Positions 28,001 through 38,791 of a DNA stretch of 64,000 nucleotides are shown piece by piece (within the stretch, counting starts at the first letter, position 1; the number at the start of each line of letters is the position of its first letter). The notes under the pieces were generated by a model, which saw nothing but the letters and a program-made list of their open reading frames with translations, did not search any database and was not told where the DNA came from. The DNA is taken from NCBI GenBank assembly GCA_030765055.1, contig CM060947.1, positions 98,271,112 through 98,335,111 on the forward strand. Reading direction: 5' to 3'. Source of the stretch: Mantis religiosa. Taxonomy: Eukaryota; Arthropoda; Insecta; Mantodea; Mantidae. The translations under genes were made by a program, and so were the position numbers.

Positions 28001-28640
28001 GATTGAAAGACAAGCATTTTTGCAAGGTATGTGCGCTGGTTTTAAAAAAATCCCAGTGGAAAAGGCCGAAGGCCTTTCATTATTAACTTGTTTCAGTTTC
28101 ATTGCTCATTCAATCAGTTTCAACTTGCTCAGTTTCATTATAAACTGCATTATTTTTGCATGCCTTCATATTCTTATTTGTATGATTTTATCTATCTTCC
28201 TGGCAATGATTATGACGTTTACTGAGGTTTAAATGTGACGGGAAAGCACCGCCTATGGCGCGAAAGCATTGGCCAATTAGGGTGAAGGGGAAGGTAGCTG
28301 CACGCGGAGTGATACATGTCAGCGGGGCAAGGTTATATGAAACAGAGATTAGTTTAAGCTGTTGACTGTGCATATGTTTATAACAGGAAACACTAATCTA
28401 CGTTCTCATGTTTTGGCGATCTGTTATGAATTTAGAAATATGATACCTAAGTCCTACACAAACAGAGCAGTAAAAGAAAAAGTGTGTCGTATCCTGTTCT
28501 TCTCTTTACAGTATCGGAGTGAAATATTTTTACGAATCATTGCGGAAAAAAATATATACATAGATATGCAAAAAAGAGTTAAATATGCACCAGCCCCTTA
28601 ACATGCATGTATATGCACTACAGAACTTCCGCAATAAACT
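28001..28640. other. No gene seen
   Basis: Unassigned AT-rich DNA. The plus-strand frames here lack motifs. Confidence 0.4.
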
Positions 28641-28732
28641 CCAAGCAACGTGGAATAAATGTATTGCTTACATGCATGTGTTTATAACTATCAAGAAATA
28701 AAACATGCAAATATGCAAAAATCCGAGCTCTA
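28641..28732 (-). repeat. Possible hAT-like terminus
   Basis: Sequence with repeated CATGCAA and ATATGCAA words ends in AAAATCCGAGCTCTAG at about 28717-28732. On the minus strand this is TAGAGCTCGGATTT, close to the ends at 45.56 and 46.92 kb. The other end was not identified. Confidence 0.3.
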
Positions 28733-28994
28733 GTTATTACACAAGGAGTAACAGAAGATTTAGTGATAGTCAAATGTCTGAACCTCCGGTAAGTATAACC
28801 TTTCCGCTTTTACATGGCCACGAAAAAGTGAATGTGTAAAAGAATTGGAAAATTCAAAGTACTAAGCAAGACAACTTTGAAAACGGTTGGTTAATGCCAC
28901 AAAAAGTATGAAAATGGTTTACTTACTGTCCATATTTTCCCTATGCGCACTGCTTTTCTATAACAAGTGAAGGAAACCTTCTTAGAAAAACAAC

Positions 28995-28996
<2 letters not shown>

Positions 28997-29069
<73 letters not shown>
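28997..29069. repeat. (TG)n microsatellite
   Basis: About 73 bp of pure TG. Confidence 0.95.
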
Positions 29070-29070
<1 letters not shown>

Positions 29071-29424
29071 TCCGGGAAACATAACTCAAAAATGAAAATT
29101 AGGATAAATACAATTACACTTAAAATCAATATCTTCAAAATAAGTCATACGAAGATTTTGAAGAAAATACCCACCCTCTCCAAGCTAACCATTACATGCA
29201 TTAGTTTTTTAAATGGTTTATTTTCTCAATAAGTTTGTATTTAAATTAAAATCCAAAACAATAAGCCATTTGCATAACAAAATAAACGTATGTCTTGAAC
29301 CGGACCACAATAGACGTAGAAATCCTGTTAATTCGAAAGAAATGTACAACTTTATATAGTGCTTAAATCATAACTAACCAAAATTTACTTCATAAAGATA
29401 TAATTCTCCTTGAAACACACATTT
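29070..29424. other. No feature seen
   Basis: AT-rich spacer between the (TG)n tract and the family C insertion. Confidence 0.5.
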
Positions 29425-30087
29425 TATTTCAATCCCAACCGAGCGGAATGGCTCAGGCGGTTTCATCTGTGGCGCGTATTTGGAGGCCGGAGTTCAATTC
29501 CCGTGGCCTACCTACCTGACCCATGGGTTTTTCGGGGGTTTCCCGGGTCGCTAGCCAAATGCTGGGTAGGTTAATTAGATCCCTCGAATTTCCTATCCCT
29601 CCATTTCACCTCCGTTATGATTACATGCCATCTCTCATCTGGGGTTCTCTTTCAGGGTGGAAGTGTCGGCGGGCGTCTCGGCGGTGCATGGGAGAACGAT
29701 ATGCTCAAAGGAAAACGTTTTCCCTTCTGGAGGGACGGACTTCGCTCTCCGAACTGGCCTACTGGGCAGATTCAGAAATGCGGTAGGCGGGTTGCCGGTT
29801 GTGCCAGCCTGCCTGGAGTATCCTGCTCCGGTATCCGAACCGGCTTTGTGACTGTTGGTTAGGATGCTAATTGTCCTAAGCCCATCGCCGGGGAGTTTCT
29901 ATCTGGTAAAGTGTAGGGACCTCGCCTTCTGTACTGTACTGGTTAGAGTTGGCCGCCCTCTGTACTGTACTGGTTAGAGTTGGCCGCCCTCTGTCTCCTT
30001 TCACCTCATCCTCCCTCCTGGGGACGCACCACTTGAATCATACGTACAATAGATCGCGTTTGGTCTACGTGCCGAATCCCCTCCGCA
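29425..30087 (+). repeat. tRNA-like SINE, family C, with 13-bp target duplication
   Basis: The head starts at about 29438 with ACCGAGCGGAATGGCTCAGG, followed by a B-box-like GAGTTCAATTCCC. The body ends at GCCGAATCCCCTCCGCATAA. The left target duplication TATTTCAATCCCA is 29425-29437 and the right one is 31479-31491, beyond the trinucleotide tract. Inside the body a 31-bp unit is duplicated in tandem (29929-29959 and 29960-29990). Confidence 0.9.
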
Positions 30088-30091
30088 TAAT

Positions 30092-30137
<46 letters not shown>

Positions 30138-30375
30138 CACTACTAGTACTAGTACTACTACCACTACTACTACTATACTACTACTACCACTACTACTACT
30201 ACTAGTACTACTATTACCACTACTACTACCACTACTACTACCACTACTACTACTAGTACTACTACTACCACTACTACTACTACCACTACTACTAGTACTA
30301 CTACTATTACTACTACCACTACTACTACCACTACTACTACTAGTACTACTACTACCACTACTACTACTACTACTA

Positions 30376-30406
<31 letters not shown>

Positions 30407-31227
30407 CACTACTACTACCACTACTACTACCAGTACTACTATTACCACTACTACTACCACTACTACTACCACTACTACTACCACTACTACTAGTACTACT
30501 ACCACTACTACTAGTACTACTACTACTAGTACTACTACTACTACCACTACTACTACTAAAACCACTACTACTACTACTACCACTACTACTACTACTACCA
30601 CTACTACTACTACTATTACTACTACCACTACTACTACCACTACTACTACTACTACTACTACCACTACTACTACTACCACTACTATTACTACTATTACTAC
30701 TACCACTACTACTACTACTACTACCACTACTACTACCACTACTACTACTACCACTACTACTACTATTACTACTACCACTACTACTACTACTACCACTACT
30801 ACTACCACTACTACTACTACCACTACTACCACTACTACTACTACCACTACTACTACCACTACTACTACTACTATTACTACTACTACCACTACTACTACCA
30901 CTACTACTACTACCACTACTACTACCACTACTACTACCACTACTACTACTACCACTACTACTACTACCACTACTACTACCACTACTACTACCACTACTAC
31001 TACCACCACTACTACTACTACTACTACTACCACTACTACTACTACTACCACTACTACTACTATTACTACTACCACTACTACCACTACTACTACCACTACT
31101 ACTACCACTACTACTACTACCACTACTACCACTACTATTACTACTACTACCACTACTACTACTACTAGTACTACTACTACTATTACTACTACCACTACTA
31201 CTACCACTACTACTACTAGTACTACTA

Positions 31228-31267
<40 letters not shown>

Positions 31268-31440
31268 CACTACTACTACTACTACCACTACTACTACCAC
31301 TACTACTAGTACTACTACTACTACTACTACTACCACTACTACTAGTACTACTACTACTACTACTACTACCACCACTACTACTACTACTAGTACTACTACT
31401 ACTATACTACTACCACTACTACTACCACTACTACTACTAG

Positions 31441-31472
<32 letters not shown>

Positions 31473-31478
31473 TACTAC
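30088..31478. repeat. Complex (ACT/ACC) trinucleotide tract, about 1.39 kb
   Basis: This is the longest simple repeat in the window. It is a mosaic of CTA units with ACC, AGT and ATT variants, often in a nine-base rhythm of ACTACTACC. It lies between the SINE-like C body and the right copy of the target duplication, so it belongs to the inserted element. The long valine-rich minus-strand frame is an artefact. Confidence 0.95.
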
Positions 31479-31491
31479 TATTTCAATCCCA

Positions 31492-31975
31492 TGGCATAAG
31501 GCATTCCCGAGATATTCCTTGTTATTCATTTGAAATATTTAACACGTCTTTTAAGGGCTATCGCCATTCAGCTGTTTCTCAGGTGCGTGGAAAGAATCAA
31601 TTTCAGGGCCAGTATATAGTGACCCGTTTAAACAGTTGCATACATTTGGTTTTCTGCATCCCAATTTTACATGAAAACTGTGTAATGAAATTGATGTCTG
31701 CATTCTGTTACCTCGGATCAGATGAATCAGATAGAAAACTTCACGTATTGTAAGAATTGAATACGCTAATAAAAATAAGCGATGGTGAATAGAGAAGGCA
31801 GACTCTTTATTTTTATTTATTTTATTATTTGTATTAGTTATTTGTAGTACGTTTATATCGATTTCTTTCTCTTTCGGAGTAATGCAAAATTATAACAAAT
31901 ATATTCAAAATGAAAAGTTCACAGGGCAAACATATAAAATTCAAGATATGCATTTTATTCGTCATGTTAATGATT
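31492..31975. other. No feature seen
   Basis: Unassigned AT-rich sequence. Confidence 0.45.
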
Positions 31976-31977
31976 TA

Positions 31978-32246
31978 GCATATTGGGACTTTGTGGGTTC
32001 GTGAAATTAAAAATCTAATTGCACAAACTCAAAATGTTCTTTATTTCCACCGAGTTACAGTTGGAACACTTGCCGATTACATAGAATTACGTAGCGCACA
32101 CAATTACAATTCACCAGTTCGTCTGTCACAGGTCCACTCTACACTCACAATTACGCACAACTCCTCCGATGCACGTACACAGTCTTCCAGTCCGTTCACT
32201 AGCATGGTGCTCCTCCGGCCGCTCGCCAAGACCTGAACTGACTCTT
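31978..32246 (-). repeat. LTR-like 3' segment
   Basis: On the minus strand, GTGGAAATAAAGAACATTT (AATAAA signal at 32040-32045) is followed about 45 bp later by CGAACCCACAAAGTCCCAAT. The solo-LTR candidate at 58.9-59.4 kb ends with the same arrangement, but the upstream parts differ. The upstream end meets a poly(A) retroposon at about 32249. No internal coding region, primer-binding site or second LTR is visible nearby. Confidence 0.5.
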
Positions 32247-32470
32247 TTTTTTATATTATCAACGTGACTTTTAAGAAGGAATATTTGGAGGAAAGTAGAG
32301 GGGTCCCGCGTTAGCACCCCCGTAAGTATCGGTGTTAGTGTGCAGGCGCCTGAAGGGCACGTGCTTATGGCGGTAGGTTTAGTAGGGGGTCCAACCATGA
32401 CCAGAGGCCCTGGGGGGATCGCCTGGATAGAAGGAGGGATTGAATGATTAGGATCGTTTATTCGTATTAG
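32247..32470 (-). repeat. Poly(A)-tailed retroposon 3' end related to family G
   Basis: Minus-strand sequence GGGGTGCTAACGCGGGACCC, found here at about 32300-32320, matches the 16.4 kb G element. The segment ends in nine A residues (T run at 32248-32256) and has a CCATGGTTGGACC-like stretch upstream. Its 5' side continues towards a gag-like frame, so the two may belong to one element. No target duplication was found. Confidence 0.5.
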
Positions 32471-32492
32471 GGTCGCTGTGCACCAATGGTGC

Positions 32493-32918
32493 TTAATTTA
32501 AGCGCCGGCTGTGGCGCCTCTGTCGCTCGGTGCATAAAGTGGTCGTCAGGAGGTCGATACGCGCGATGACTTCAGAGCAGTATTCGCGGATGGATTCGGG
32601 CTGTATAGCAGCAGCAGCGATTTGGATTTCAAGGAGTTTGTGATTGATTCCGACAAGGTGCGTCCTGGTCTGAGAGTGAGAGCTGCTGATGTGTTCCTGT
32701 AAGTCATTGAACTTCTGATTGATTTTGTCCTGTATAGTGTCTTGTAGTTGCTTGGTCAGAATAGGAATATCGCTGTTTCTGGAAGTCTCGCGGTTCAGTG
32801 AATCACCCCGAAGGTTCCAGACGGCAGGGGGAGGGGAAACAGATGGCCAGTGATGTTTTTCTAACCATCCCCTCGTTAACGCTACAAGATAAATGGGTAG
32901 GCCTGGATGAATGCTTCC
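32493..32918 (-). pseudogene. Gag-like open frame without start codon
   Basis: On the minus strand a frame of about 140 codons runs from a TGA to a TAA with no ATG. It reads RGWLEKHHWPSVSPPPAVW, then NSDIPILTKQLQDTIQDKIN and QKFNDLQEHISSSHSQTRTH. It goes on to a likely helical LLEIQIAAAAIQPESIREYC and VIARIDLLTTTL. The heptad-like spacing of hydrophobic residues suggests a short coiled coil. A retroelement gag/ORF1 fragment fits the setting, because it is followed by a poly(A)-type retroposon end and preceded by SINE-like B. The family is not recognised. Confidence 0.4.
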
Positions 32919-33014
32919 CGGCCCTCACTCTGCCGTCAGTTGGTCGTGCCTTCCGATAATTATGTGACAATATTATATTTTAATAGAAGGAAAGTATAAC
33001 TCTCACAAAGAGTA

Positions 33015-33345
33015 GCTACTATTAATAATAACCCACGGCGCGACAGCCCATAGAGGGCAAGGCCTGCCAATCCGACTGCCGGCCTCACGCCCACATACGC
33101 AAGGTAGAAGTAGGCGATCATCCAACCGATACGGGAAGGAGATGTGGTCAGCATCTCGGCATCCCCCAGCCGGACAGATGGTTTTCTTGACCAGGGCCGC
33201 TTACCTATCTTAAGCTCCACAATTTTCTCACGATGCGGGTACTGGTTCTATATCTGGGACTTAAATTCCGCACCCCCGGGTGTGGGATCGATTCGTGTGG
33301 GTTACATTCCGTGGCAGGGAACCGAAGTATGATGTCTTAGTGCAC
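33015..33345 (-). repeat. tRNA-like SINE, family B, second copy
   Basis: This is the minus-strand copy of the element at 1.8 kb. It shares GGTAAGCGGCCCTGGTCA, GGGGGATGCCGAGATGCTGA, the GGTTGGATGATCGCC segment and CTGTCGCGCCGTGGG. The tail is just TTATTATTAATA, in contrast to about 604 bp in the other copy. Confidence 0.85.
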
Positions 33346-33480
33346 TACGCCAAGGTGCAGGAAAGTGGCTACTATTAAATGGAGGGAATTTCTTAATGGT
33401 CTTCATGTCGTATCCTATTAAGTTACTGAATACTCACTTTGAATTCATTTGAACTTTCGTAGTAGAATTATGCTGCTCAC

Positions 33481-33513
33481 ACACACACGCAAACACACAC
33501 ATACACACACACA

Positions 33514-33570
<57 letters not shown>
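33481..33570. repeat. (CA)n microsatellite
   Basis: About 90 bp of CA with GC, TA and TC interruptions in the first 40 bp. Confidence 0.95.
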
Positions 33571-33572
<2 letters not shown>

Positions 33573-33825
33573 CGGCCTCTTTAATTTTGGGAGTCTGGTG
33601 CCTATTTTACAAACCAGACTGTGTTCCACTCTTTATTATAGTTTTTACATTTGTTTACATTTCCATTTTTATTTGGTGCCCTAGGAGTACTTACAATACA
33701 ATATATAATGTATTTACATAGTAATATATTGACTTATTGTTACAATATGATCTAATTCTATCTTAAAGCAATGATTTATATACTAATGTCATCTCCGGTG
33801 ACTGTCTTGTTTGGGAGTATTTTGT

Positions 33826-34481
33826 TCAAGGGTACCTTCCGCCGATGTACTCTTCTCTCGCCTTTGTTGAGAAGGTGTTAGCTGCTTTATTAGCCCAAAT
33901 CCAGAGTCGCCTATTCCTTATGATGTTATATATGGCGTGGTCCTGTACATGTAACATCGCTGTTGTCCTTTGACGTATTGTAAGTGGGCATTCCCATACA
34001 GCATGTTCAGGTGTTTCTATCATTTCGCATCGGCACTTTTCCGAGTCCTTCAGGTTAAATCTATGAAGGTAGCTGGAGTATGTGCCATGGTCAGTCATGT
34101 AATGGATTAGTCCCCTGGGTGGTGCTAAGTATTTCATTTTAAGGCGTTCCTCGATGTTGGTTAGGATGTCGTATGTACGCCTGCCAGTTGCGCTCGCGTC
34201 CCATTCTTGTTGCCATTCAGCGACAAGTACTTCCTTCATTTCTAACTCATTTCGGACCACGCCGCCGGCTGTTGTGCTGCACGAGTGGTGTGTTTCCGTA
34301 GCCAGTAGCATGCAGCTCTTCGGCGAATCTCCAGATCTAGAGGAATTAGCCCTAGCACGACGAGAAGAGTATCAGTGGGTGTCGTTGCAAATGCTCCTGT
34401 CATCATTATTAGTATTCTCCGTTGTAACTTGCGTAGTGCCCTGCTAGCCGTTTTCAGGTGGAGCCTGTGTGCCCAGGCACT

Positions 34482-34482
<1 letters not shown>
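33826..34482 (-). pseudogene. R1-like LINE, C-terminal part, frameshifted
   Basis: On the minus strand the first frame reads LKTASRALRKLQRRILIMMT and GAFATTPTDTLLVVLGLIPL, then DLEIRRRAACYWLRKH. This is the standard sequence downstream of the RT in R1/TRAS-type non-LTR elements. Near 34260-34310 the frame changes, and the second frame continues with AEWQQEWDASATGRRTYDIL, YLAPPRGLIHYMTDHGTYSS and YLHRF. It then has a zinc-type C-x-C...H-x4-C motif (CRCEMIETPEHAVWEC). The copy is 5'-truncated exactly at a (CA)n tract. R1 elements normally sit in rDNA; this one is outside it. Confidence 0.8.
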
Positions 34483-34556
<74 letters not shown>

Positions 34557-34562
34557 ACACAA
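34483..34562. repeat. (CA)n microsatellite at the 5' break of the R1-like LINE
   Basis: About 80 bp of CA with one TA interruption near the end. It directly abuts the truncated coding sequence. Confidence 0.95.
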
Positions 34563-34687
34563 ATATAGGTACACATGCATACACATCCCGGCTCTGTAGC
34601 GTTAGGAGGTAGGTGTCTGTGTCACGTTGAAGAGATACCAAGTTCAGTCTCAGTCATGGTGAGTTATCTGAAATGAAATGAAACGTG

Positions 34688-34915
34688 TAGTGTTTAACGC
34701 CCACTTTTACTACATACGGCACCGCAGGCGGTGACACTGATGATAAACGAGATGAAGATGGAGCACCGGTGGAATGAGATGGCGGAGGAAACCGGAGATC
34801 CCGGAGAAAACCCACCCCAGCGCCGTGTTTTCCACCACAAATCTCACTTTGCGGACGCCTGGGATCGAACCCGGGCCGCCTTGGTGAGAGCTAAGCCGTC
34901 TAACCACTGTTAGAA
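34688..34915 (-). repeat. tRNA-like SINE, family F
   Basis: The minus strand shows a GTGGTTAGACGGCTTAGCTC head, a clear B-box GGGTTCGATCCC, the GGATCTCCGGTTTCCTCCGC body, and an end at AAAAGTGGGCGTTAAACACT. It is nearly complete at its 3' end. Confidence 0.85.
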
Positions 34916-35730
34916 ATATCTGGAAAAGGCTTTTTCAATAAGGGGTTTGCCCTTATCTTGAAAGCCGAATGTCTTTAAGTGTAAGCTCTGTGGACCCGGA
35001 GGACTTTAATTAAAAGTAAATCACATACACACTCACACCTATGCTCACCCACAAAAGCTCTCAAACAACGACCTCTTTCTTAATACCATTTTTATTCAGG
35101 TGATCTTAAAACGTGTATTTTCGAAAATTCCTGGTACAGTATTTGTTTAATGAAATATAATGCTTCATTTACTGTAAATTGGCTAAGAAAGTATAGATTC
35201 ATTTGTCCATTCAAGTACATTAAATTAATTTTTAGCCTCTTTGGTTTCAACTCTTTAAAACTATTATCGATTTTTCAGCAGTAACAAGCTCATGCGAAGA
35301 AAGAACAAATAAGACAAAAAAAAATAGCTCATTTTCAAACTTGTTATTTGTGGATAGTGCTCCTTATTGAAATGAGTTTTTTATTATTATTATGGATGCA
35401 GCATCCCATTCTATATTGAGTGTTAAAGGCTGATTAATTTTACTTGGAGGTCTTTTTATAAGGCTTAAGATTCTTTTATGTACCTTAAATGTAATACACT
35501 GAACCACCGGCTTTACTTCCCTTCAAATGAAGTGTTGCTAAGCATTTTTAAGCTCGAAAAAGCCATCACCCTCCTCGGTTTGCACTTATGACCTCGAGAA
35601 TGAGCGGCTAGCAAGTTGCTCCTAAGCTCTAAGTGCTGGGGCTACTACTCACAGTACATTTCTGTAAGACGAAAGAAAGGAAGTATTTTAAAATTAACAA
35701 ACTCTTTTATTAATTTAAATCCCGTCTACA
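34916..35730. other. Mostly unassigned; SINE-like E fragment at about 34935-35005
   Basis: GGGGTTTGCCCTTATCTTGA and GTAAGCTCTGTGGACCCGG match the middle of family E. The rest is AT-rich and featureless. Confidence 0.5.
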
Positions 35731-35732
35731 AT

Positions 35733-36260
35733 AACGAGCGGGATGGCTCAGGCTTGATCCTGACCCATGGGTTTTTCGGGAATTTTCCCGGGTCGCTAGG
35801 CGAATGCTGGGTAGGTTAATTACATCATCCGAATTTCCTGTCCCTCCATTTCATCTCCATTATCATTTCACATCATCTCTCATCTGGTGGTCTCTTTCAG
35901 GGTAGAAGTGTCCGCGGGTGTCTCGGTGGTGCATGGCAGGATGATATGCTCTGGGGAAAACTAATTTCTCCTCCGGTAGGTTGGTTGCCGGTCTCCGCTC
36001 CTCTGCTGGCACCATTTCGGGACCGCCAGCCAGGGACCTATGGGGCTCGGATCGCCTGCCTAGGACCATTAGGGCTCGGCTGCTGGGCTCGTCGCCGTCC
36101 TGCTGTGGGGGAGCAAGTTCGTTGTTCTGGCCTATCGGGGAAGTCCAAGTAAACTGTAGGGACCCTACCCTCTGTATTGTCGTGGCTCCTTGGGACGGCC
36201 GCCCTCTGCCTCCTTCACCTCATCCTTCCTCCAAGGGGAGCCCCCACTTGGGGGCATAGC
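35733..36260 (+). repeat. tRNA-like SINE, family C, head partly deleted
   Basis: CGAGCGGGATGGCTCAGGCT runs straight into GATCCTGACCCATGGG, so the B-box part of the tRNA-like head is missing. The body follows the family order: GGCGAATGCTGGGTAGGTTA, CATCTCTCATCTGGTGGTCT and TTTCAGGGTAGAAGTGTC. It ends at CCCCCACTTGGGG. Confidence 0.85.
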
Positions 36261-36468
36261 AGCAATGTGAAGGCACAGCTGTGAAAGCAACTGTGACACT
36301 TTTCAGTGTTCTTTTATACGTGTGTTATCAGCTGCCTGACTTCCAGGTACACATTGAAGTAATTGCCTTCTCTACACTAGCTTAACTAATCGTTATTTCT
36401 TAACATGCAAATCGCTAATGATCTCATCTTCTGACACAATCGTACAATACCGAGCGTATTACATTATG

Positions 36469-37039
36469 CAATGATTTCGACACGTTAAGGTCAGAGGTTC
36501 TACTCTCATTAGTCCTGGACCCGTAGGACCAAGGACCCGACCCTCCTTCGACCAGAGAGTTACCGAGATGTCCCAAAAGTGTGCCCGGCGCCTCCGTGGG
36601 GCTTTCCATAGGGCAAGACCTAGAGACTAACAAGGGCCCCCCCCCCCATCTGGCCCTGTGGACTCAAGACGGGATGGTAGTGGATACGCCACTTACGCGC
36701 GCCAACTCCAAGATGGGAAGGCTACTGATATGACCTTGGGGGACCGCCTGGTGATCTAGCACACCTTCTACTAGCTATGCTGGCTAGTACGCGGGAATAT
36801 TAATGGCTTCCCTCAACCCCGTCCGGAGACGTACCCGATCTTCCGTGGGTATCGGGAACCACTGCGCCCATGAGTCCAACGCAATCCGAACAACTCCCTA
36901 TCAGGGAGGGGCTCGGCAGTTCGGCCCGAGGTTCCTCTAGTAACGTCAGAGGTACCACGAGTGATAGGGGTCCGCAGCGCCCGCACCACGGCAGCTGAAG
37001 GGGACGGATCCCCTCCCCTACGGGACAATGATTTCAACA
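36469..37039 (-). repeat. Family D retroposon with 14-bp target duplication
   Basis: The element spans about 36483-37025. The flanking repeats are CAATGATTTCGACA (36469-36482) and CAATGATTTCAACA (37026-37039), one mismatch in 14. It carries the same AGGGGA..TCCCCT start (on the minus strand), the same poly-G position (C run at 36641-36651) and the same TTAACG-type end as the other copies. Length about 543 bp. Confidence 0.9.
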
Positions 37040-37112
37040 ATGCCGAAACTATTTCTTGCAATTTAATTATCCATATTCTTATCATTTCTTTATAAAATTA
37101 TAAATCTAAGCC

Positions 37113-37369
37113 ATCAAAGATTCCGCCCGCCTCGATAACGTAGATGGTAGCGATCAGACTCACGTTCAAGAGGTCCCGAGTTTGAATCTCGATTAGGGTG
37201 AGCTACCTGGATAAGGTTTTTCCGGGGTTTTACCTTATCCTGAAAGACGAATGTTCATGTAGCTCTAAGCTCCATGGACCCCGGACTCATTTGAGCATCA
37301 TTTTCACCCATTTCATTCATCGTCGATATGACGTAAATTACAAATTAAATAAATAAATCAATGATTCCG
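37113..37369 (+). repeat. SINE-like family E, complete copy with 13-bp target duplication
   Basis: The element is about 37126-37356. Its flanks ATCAAAGATTCCG and ATCAATGATTCCG differ by one base. The head CCGCCTCGATAACGTAGATGGTAGCG and a B-box-like GAGTTTGAATCTC are followed by GGGTGAGCTACCTGG. The middle TTTTCCGGGGTTTTACC and a 3' end TGACGTAAATTACAAATTAA follow. This copy gives the best view of the family, about 230 bp. Confidence 0.9.
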
Positions 37370-38665
37370 GTACCAGCATTTCCCAAGGACACGACAGAAA
37401 ATGTTCCAAGAAGAGCTCACCATCCCAAATTGTCCTTTAAATGGAAATTTTTCAGAAATGTTGATTTGCTTATAAATCGCTGTCACTATTTTTATTAAAA
37501 TGCCATGTGCTTGGGAAATTTAAATGGCAAATGAAATATATACCTTGTAATTTTTGGGAATGGCCTCTGAAACCCTTTACGTTATGGATCACTTTTGCGT
37601 ATATGGTAAAGACAAAGTCTTAATATATTTCTTATTATTGGGCATTCTAGTGGTAGTTTAACTATAAAGCACCAGAATGGAGAGCTGAAGATTGCTTATT
37701 CATATTAGTTGAATTTTTAATTGGGACTGAGCTATTGAAATGTTCAGTATTATACAAAGGAAAACTCGGAAAACTTCACGAGCCGTCCTTTCATTCACAT
37801 TGGATCTTTCCAAGGAATTACTGGATCGCATTTGTTCGAGAATGCATATGCTGGACATAAAGCAAAACAACTCGTTTTGTAAAAAATGTTTGCACGTTTA
37901 ATACCGCAATGTGAAAACAACACAGTTGGTACCTTAAATTACTTTCATCAGGGCGTTGCAAAAGCGTACTTAACAAACATTTTGCGGAAATGCGAAATAT
38001 ATTTGAGAATAACGTCATATCTTAGACAAACGGAGATATTTTATAATGAGTAGGTGCTATTTAAGTGGTATTAGGGCTATTTAAAAAGTAAGGTGGACGT
38101 TAAACATTCCGAAACATTAAAGACTGATGGCGGAAACTCGTGAAGGAATAGGAAATGTCACAAAATAGAAGGAAGTTTAAAAGAACTATTGCTAAAATTT
38201 TGTGCACTTATTACAGGGAAACTGACATAATTTTCAAGAAGTAGTACTTACTAGAAACATATGTTTATTTTGTATTTGATACAATAATACTCGATTTAAT
38301 ACATACTATATCAAGTTTTATTTCACTGTTTAAAAATACCTCCTGTAGCTGTCTTAAAACATCTCTGCATAGTATTCAAATATTTAGGTCTTGTTCATTG
38401 ACATGCAATACACAGTGAACATACGGTTTCTCAAACAAATACCTGTTCCTATCAAGAAGAACGATTTGTATTTCCTTTGTAAAACTAATATTCATACTTT
38501 GAAAAGAAGTGTAGCAATTCCTTTAAAATTTTAGATTGTGGGAGTACGCCTTATAAAACATAAGAATAATGTGCATTTAGATTGCTAGTCACTAAAAATA
38601 ATAAAAAGAAGCACAGAAACAAAACAACTCTTTTCTAACTTTGCGATAGGATTCTCTATTGGGAT
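37370..38665. other. No feature seen
   Basis: About 1.3 kb of AT-rich DNA without a supported gene or repeat copy. Confidence 0.45.
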
Positions 38666-38669
38666 GAAG

Positions 38670-38693
38670 AAATGATGCTGATGCTGATGGTGA

Positions 38694-38725
<32 letters not shown>

Positions 38726-38735
38726 ATGGTGATGT
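38670..38735. repeat. (CTG/GAT) compound trinucleotide repeat
   Basis: GCTGAT units pass into six or seven GCT units and then GAT units. The Gln/His and Ser/Ala homopolymer frames across it are artefacts. Confidence 0.85.
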
Positions 38736-38791
38736 CTGCGTCCTGTGCTTGGGGCTGGATCCGACGTTCCACATTGCGATGGGTTCTTGTA

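Noticed and set aside
30088..31478. Repeat array with spacer-like variation, reminiscent of CRISPR
   Set aside because: The units are triplets without unique spacers, and the setting is eukaryotic.
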